64,000 bases of DNA from Bdellovibrionales bacterium Ga0074137 (GTDB lineage: Bacteria; Bdellovibrionota; Bdellovibrionia; Bdellovibrionales; JAMPXM01). The notes beneath the pieces are model-generated. The model did not search any database, had not been told where the DNA came from, and saw nothing but the letters and a program-made list of their open reading frames with translations. The stretch covers positions 30,418 through 94,417 of the forward strand of contig LNDT01000020.1 in assembly GCA_001464715.1 (NCBI GenBank), in the 5' to 3' direction. The translations under genes were made by a program, and so were the position numbers. Of this stretch, positions 60,699 through 64,000 are shown piece by piece; positions within the stretch are counted from its first letter, which is position 1, and every line of letters starts with the position of its first letter.

Positions 60699-61658
60699 AT
60701 GGAATGGAAATTAAAATTACCATTGGCTTTCTTTGTGGGGGCGCTTTTTTCTAGCGCCAGTTCTCAAGCACAACCCGTTTATGAAGAATCGGTTTGGGAT
60801 TCAACGTATGTTGTCGGCCTGCCGCTCAAGTATGCGACCGAAGGCCTCGTCATGTTGTCATGGAACGTCGTGTACGGGCGTGACTATTTCTCGGACGAAA
60901 AAATCACCAGCGAAAAAATCAAGCCGGGTCTGGAGCTCATTGACTCGGCGGTGCTTGCGATGCGCGATCCGACAGGAGGTCCGCGGCAACTGCGAGTTGA
61001 ACGCCTGCTGAATGAATTGCGGCCGTTCTCGTACAGTCCCCTGATGTCGACTTGCTACAGCGTGTCCGTCACAGAATCGACGCAATTTAACGGTTTCAAT
61101 ACGGGCTGCCACATTTTTGTCACGAGGCAGATGGTGGATTTGCTCAGTGACGATGAATTGCGAGCGGTCCTCGCTCATGAAATGAGTCATGGCGAAGTGG
61201 GCGACTTGGTTCGTACTTACGGAAGCCTCGCTCGAGCGTTCTTCGCCCACGTTCGAATTCTCATGGGTGAAGAAATGATTTGGGCTTTGACGGGTGAGGT
61301 TCAGCCTTACAATCAGAAGATCCTCGATGCGGTTCAAAAGCCGGGCGACACGCATTTCGCAGCACAAATGCAAATGATCATGGAGGCGTTTTCGCAAACA
61401 GCCGAGCGAGTTGAAATCCGCGCCGACGTGAATGCAACAAGGATTCTCGTGAGGTCAGGTCACAGCGGCGAGGACTTGGTGCGCGCGCTTGAGCGATTGA
61501 CCAAAGCTTCGATCGAGCAGAAACGAAATACAGGTGTAGTGGCGAATAAAGATCTTCGCGGCTATCCCAAGTTGCAAACCCGAATCAAAGCGATTCGGGA
61601 GACCGCTCCGATTCGCCAGCCACGTCATCAAAATTCGTACGAGAGCGAGCCGGAATAG
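60699..61658 (+). CDS. Secreted M48-type zinc metalloprotease
   Basis: 319 residues. Signal peptide 1-24 (ending AQA). HEMSHGEVGD near residue 160 is the HExxH zinc site, and Glu ligand is in AERVEIRADVNATRIL about 75 residues later, as in M48 peptidases of the BepA/YfgC/Oma1 type. A disulfide pair (MSTCYSVS, NTGCHIF) lies just before. It may take part in outer-membrane protein quality control. Convergent with the barrel gene at 61628, with 31 bp overlap. Confidence 0.88.
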   Translation: MEWKLKLPLAFFVGALFSSASSQAQPVYEESVWDSTYVVGLPLKYATEGLVMLSWNVVYGRDYFSDEKITSEKIKPGLELIDSAVLAMRDPTGGPRQLRVERLLNELRPFSYSPLMSTCYSVSVTESTQFNGFNTGCHIFVTRQMVDLLSDDELRAVLAHEMSHGEVGDLVRTYGSLARAFFAHVRILMGEEMIWALTGEVQPYNQKILDAVQKPGDTHFAAQMQMIMEAFSQTAERVEIRADVNATRILVRSGHSGEDLVRALERLTKASIEQKRNTGVVANKDLRGYPKLQTRIKAIRETAPIRQPRHQNSYESEPE

Positions 61659-62509
61659 TGCGTGACTTCGACATCCTCATTTTCAGGGATGATCGAGATG
61701 ACGTTGATACGAAGCGGCCCAAGGCCTAAGATCAACCCAGCTCCAATCATCGTGCCGTCCAAATCCATTTTACCTTGCGTGCCGTCCGAGCATGCGTAGT
61801 TGGTGTTAGGCCCTTCAGCTTGCACGTCTCGACACAAGTTCGACATATCCTGAGACCCAAGTATGTAGGGATTTACTCTTAGGGGTCCAAAGCGGAAAAC
61901 GAACTGAATCCCCTCGAAAAGACCAAACATCGTGGGATTAATCGTAAAGTAGGTCGGACTGCCGTCTCCAAAACCGCTGGCAGGAACAAACTCGGACGTC
62001 GTATTTATCTGCATATAGTAAGGGCCAATAAAAGGGGCTAGAGCGAAAGTGGAAGTCTCGGTTCCGATCCAGCGGTAGCTCAATCCGCCAGCGCCGGCAA
62101 AAGTGTCGGCTTCTATATTTGAAATGCGATAGGACTCAGCTCCGCCTTGGGTAACGATCGTCTCACCCTTTAATTTGTTCCCGATACCGAAAATAAAATA
62201 TCCAAAATCACCGTTGGTCGGAATCGAAACGCCGATGCCACCCGTGTTGCCGGACAGTCCGCCACTACTTGCGATAGCAGATCCGTCCGACGCGACGACG
62301 GAAAGCTTCGATTTTGCTTCAACAAAGCCGTATTGCGCGGAAACAGTGACGCCGCCGCCGTCAAGATTTGGCAACGGCGGTGCCGCGAACATTTTTCTGG
62401 CAACGACGACACCGATGTTAGCGCCCATCGTCGGGGTCGTAGCCAAAGCACTTCGCGCTAAAATGACGGCGACGGCAAAAATGCAAATTCTAAGAGAGAG
62501 ATTGAACAT
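61628..62509 (-). CDS. Predicted outer-membrane beta-barrel protein
   Basis: 293 residues. Signal peptide 1-23 (ending ALAT). A glycine-rich, strand-rich protein (GGGVTVSAQYGF, GYFIFGIGNKLKG, FRFGPLRVNPYIL) ending YSGSLSYEF, terminal Phe. The regular alternation suggests a 10-12 stranded barrel. Two Cys in NLCRDV...NYACSDG can form a loop disulfide. No family assigned. It overlaps the convergent M48 gene by 31 bp. Confidence 0.75.
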   Translation of the reverse strand: MFNLSLRICIFAVAVILARSALATTPTMGANIGVVVARKMFAAPPLPNLDGGGVTVSAQYGFVEAKSKLSVVASDGSAIASSGGLSGNTGGIGVSIPTNGDFGYFIFGIGNKLKGETIVTQGGAESYRISNIEADTFAGAGGLSYRWIGTETSTFALAPFIGPYYMQINTTSEFVPASGFGDGSPTYFTINPTMFGLFEGIQFVFRFGPLRVNPYILGSQDMSNLCRDVQAEGPNTNYACSDGTQGKMDLDGTMIGAGLILGLGPLRINVISIIPENEDVEVTHYSGSLSYEF

Positions 62510-62557
62510 ACAAAACCCTGTCAGGATCTACTGCCAGGGTCAAACTTATCGCAGGCA

Positions 62558-63631
62558 TCAATTCAAAGGATAATCCGTGTATCCCTTAGCATCGTTTGTG
62601 TAATACGTGTTTTGGTCGGGCTCGATTAAAGCCACTCCATTTTTAATTTTTTCCACCAAATTTGGATTGCTGACGTAGTGATGTCCAAACGCAATAGCGT
62701 TAATTAAACCCTTCTCAACACTAGCGGCCGCTTCTTCAGGGCTGTACCCCATGTTACCGATGATAGTTCCCTTAAAAGACTCTCGGGCTTCAGTCATGAC
62801 GTCACCATTCTGGATTCCGAAAAAATCAGATCTCATCATGTGCAGATATGCGACCTTCAGCTGATTCAACTCGGAAACAACATAAGAGGTCAGCTTCTGT
62901 GGGTTGGAATCTTTCATGCTGTTATAGCTATTTAGCGGAGACAGACGAACGCCGACCCTATCGGCTCCCCAAACATTAATGACCGCCTTGGTGACCTCGA
63001 GTAATAAGCGGCAACGATTTTCTAGACTTCCGCCGTACATATCAGTTCGTTTGTTCGACGACTCTCGCATGAACTGATCGAGAAGATATCCATTCGCGCC
63101 ATGAACTTCGACGCCGTCAAAACCAGCGGCCTTCGCATTTTTTGCAGCTGTTACGAAGCCCTCGATAATGCCAGGGATTTCTTTGAGTTCCAGAGCTCTT
63201 GGAGTCACATAAGGCACTTTACCTTTTGGTGTATACGTTTCAGCTTCGATGGCAATCGCACTTGGTGCAACAGGTACATGATCATGATTCAAATCTGGAT
63301 GGCAGGCCCGGCCGCCGTGCCAAAGTTGCAGCACGATTTTTCCACCTTTTTTATGAACGGCTTCGGTCACTTTTTTCCAGCTGTTGACTTGAGCTTGAGA
63401 GTAAATACCGGGCTCTCTGCCGCCAAAAGCCGAGTTATGCTCCATGACCATTGTGGCTTCGGCGATGATCAGTCCGGCGCTTGCCCGCTGAGAATAATAT
63501 TCGGCCATGATGTCAGTTGGATTGTGATTTTCATCCGCACGACAACGAGTCAGCGGCGCCATAACAATTTTATTTTTAAGTTCGAGACTTCCTATTTTAA
63601 TCGGAGCGAAGAGTGCGTTGAGTTTAGACAT
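62558..63631 (-). CDS. nemA: Old Yellow Enzyme family alkene reductase (NemA-like)
   Basis: 357 residues. FMN-binding TIM barrel of the OYE class: LKNKIVMAPLTRCRA, QLWHGGRACHP, then HGANGYLLDQFMRESSNKRTDMYGG and the C-terminal GFGHHYVSNP-like element (FGHHYVSNPNL). These residues are canonical for N-ethylmaleimide reductase-type ene-reductases, which reduce activated alkenes and nitro compounds with NADPH. An inverted repeat at 63674-63695 sits upstream, 42 bp from the start, as a possible operator. Confidence 0.93.
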   Translation of the reverse strand: MSKLNALFAPIKIGSLELKNKIVMAPLTRCRADENHNPTDIMAEYYSQRASAGLIIAEATMVMEHNSAFGGREPGIYSQAQVNSWKKVTEAVHKKGGKIVLQLWHGGRACHPDLNHDHVPVAPSAIAIEAETYTPKGKVPYVTPRALELKEIPGIIEGFVTAAKNAKAAGFDGVEVHGANGYLLDQFMRESSNKRTDMYGGSLENRCRLLLEVTKAVINVWGADRVGVRLSPLNSYNSMKDSNPQKLTSYVVSELNQLKVAYLHMMRSDFFGIQNGDVMTEARESFKGTIIGNMGYSPEEAAASVEKGLINAIAFGHHYVSNPNLVEKIKNGVALIEPDQNTYYTNDAKGYTDYPLN

Positions 63632-63673
63632 ATAAATCCTTTAGTCGATTTTGACTCAAGCATGCTGAGGCAG

Positions 63674-63695
63674 ACTATCGAAATCAATCGATAGT
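63674..63695. promoter_or_regulatory. Inverted repeat upstream of the OYE gene
   Basis: ACTATCGA and TCGATAGT form perfect 8-bp arms around a 6-bp spacer (AATCAA). Location 42 bp upstream of the OYE start codon fits an operator for a TetR- or MarR-like electrophile sensor. No such regulator gene lies next to it. Confidence 0.5.
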
Positions 63696-63730
63696 TCACT
63701 TCGTCGGAGGGATACCAGCACGCTGATTCC

Positions 63731-63776
63731 ATTCAGATATCTTGATATCGGATATCTGATATCGAGATATCTGAAT
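63731..63776. repeat. 46-bp palindrome with five GATATC units
   Basis: The 46 bp from ATTCAGATAT to ATATCTGAAT read almost the same on both strands and contain five GATATC sites at near-regular spacing. Only a few symmetric positions differ. It can form a cruciform or a long AT-rich stem-loop. It lies in the 346-bp gap between the OYE gene and the right-hand insertion-sequence start, and I see no gene there that it overlaps. Confidence 0.85.
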
Positions 63777-63797
63777 TTTTTCGCTTTGAGCGAAAAA
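63777..63797. terminator. Hairpin with T-tract and A-tract, terminator-like
   Basis: TTTTTCGCT and AGCGAAAAA form a 9-bp perfect stem with a 3-nt loop (TTG), next to the GATATC palindrome. Such a hairpin could terminate transcription entering from either side. Confidence 0.55.
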
Positions 63798-63977
63798 TGG
63801 TGGACGTACCCAATGGACAGACGAACACCGCATTCCCCATGATTTCATTGAACTTTCTACTCGCACGAAGGCCCGCATTATTGAAAAATGCTCTCCTTTA
63901 TACTGAGCTTACCTGAAAATTTCCTGCCATTTGTAGCTTGAGTCTCCCTGTGTCAACCTTGACCAAAGGAGAGCGAA

Positions 63978-64000
63978 ATGAAGAAACGGTTCACGGAAGA
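63978..64000 (+). CDS. IS3-family transposase OrfA, first codons (cut by window edge)
   Basis: Only 7-8 codons are visible: ATG at 63978, giving MKKRFTE, preceded by AAAGGAGAG at good spacing. This opening is that of many IS3-type (IS407/IS3 group) OrfA proteins. The left end of the element is probably near TGTGTCAACC at about 63949, but no matching inverted repeat can be checked because the right end is outside the window. Confidence is limited by the few residues. Confidence 0.55.

Noticed and set aside
63696..63878. Minus-strand ORF of 60 residues
   Set aside because: Runs through the GATATC palindrome; ISRYQISDIKISEW is just the palindrome translated.
1..64000. tRNA, rRNA or prophage genes
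   Set aside because: None recognised by eye; no cloverleaf, no phage structural or integrase genes. A covariance-model scan would decide about small RNAs.

Overview
The window looks like chromosome from a Gram-negative bacterium, most likely Bdellovibrionota (Bdellovibrio or Oligoflexia-like). The clues are a TIGR02147/DUF4423 regulator, many Sec-exported outer-membrane barrels ending in Phe, many lipoproteins and secreted proteases, LpxR-, TolC- and RND-type envelope proteins, and GTG/TTG starts. Base composition is near balanced by eye. No rRNA, tRNA, CRISPR array or prophage was seen. Genes are tightly packed on both strands, and convergent pairs often overlap by 4-20 bases. The lineage call is inference; no marker gene is present.

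Layout. 1-2.1 kb: cut desaturase, cupin-like protein, GDT1 cation transporter. 2.1-6.2 kb: two ABC systems in one rightward run, a NodIJ-type exporter and an Opu-type importer whose binding protein and permease are fused. 6.4-9.9 kb: lytic transglycosylase, YbiT-type ABC-F protein, lipoprotein, dCMP-deaminase-like protein. 9.9-17.8 kb: envelope proteins, a secreted Fic protein behind a frameshifted secreted protein with an ART-like stretch, DoxX, and a persulfide dioxygenase-rhodanese fusion with an N-terminal 12-bp minisatellite. 17.8-29.7 kb: PhnA, LpxR, SLC13-type transporter, MscS with a BON domain, cytochrome b, subtilase, a three-gene SOUL/small membrane protein/metallo-beta-lactamase operon, and a Kef-type antiporter split by one in-frame TAA. 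29.7-38.2 kb: CorA, peroxiredoxin-like protein, toroid protein, GNATs (one internally deleted), Rnk, a lipoprotein with a long Pro-Thr-Pro-Val minisatellite, and two lipoproteins. 38.4-45.8 kb: TIGR02147 regulator opposite two secreted proteins, a histidine kinase without its phospho-acceptor His, and a GrpB-flavodoxin fusion. 46.3-50.9 kb: a TolC-RND pair with no adaptor. 50.9-64 kb: histidine phosphatase, DinB, remnant of an APH(6)-type kinase, frameshifted RadD helicase, secreted proteases, a divergent aldo-keto reductase/TetR pair with two operator-like palindromes, an NHL-repeat lipoprotein, an OYE-family reductase, a 46-bp GATATC palindrome, and the start of an IS3-type transposase at the right edge.

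Two themes stand out. First, five genes are disrupted (13.1, 28.8, 33.0, 52 and 54.7 kb), by one nonsense codon, two frameshifts, an internal deletion and a truncation; this is either real gene decay or consensus error. Second, several proteins keep their fold but lack a key catalytic residue: the kinase H-box His, and the Walker A glycine and Walker B glutamate of ABC-F domain 2. The best candidate for a new system is the exported Fic plus ART-like pair at 11.6-13.9 kb, which could act on prey, host or neighbouring cells.
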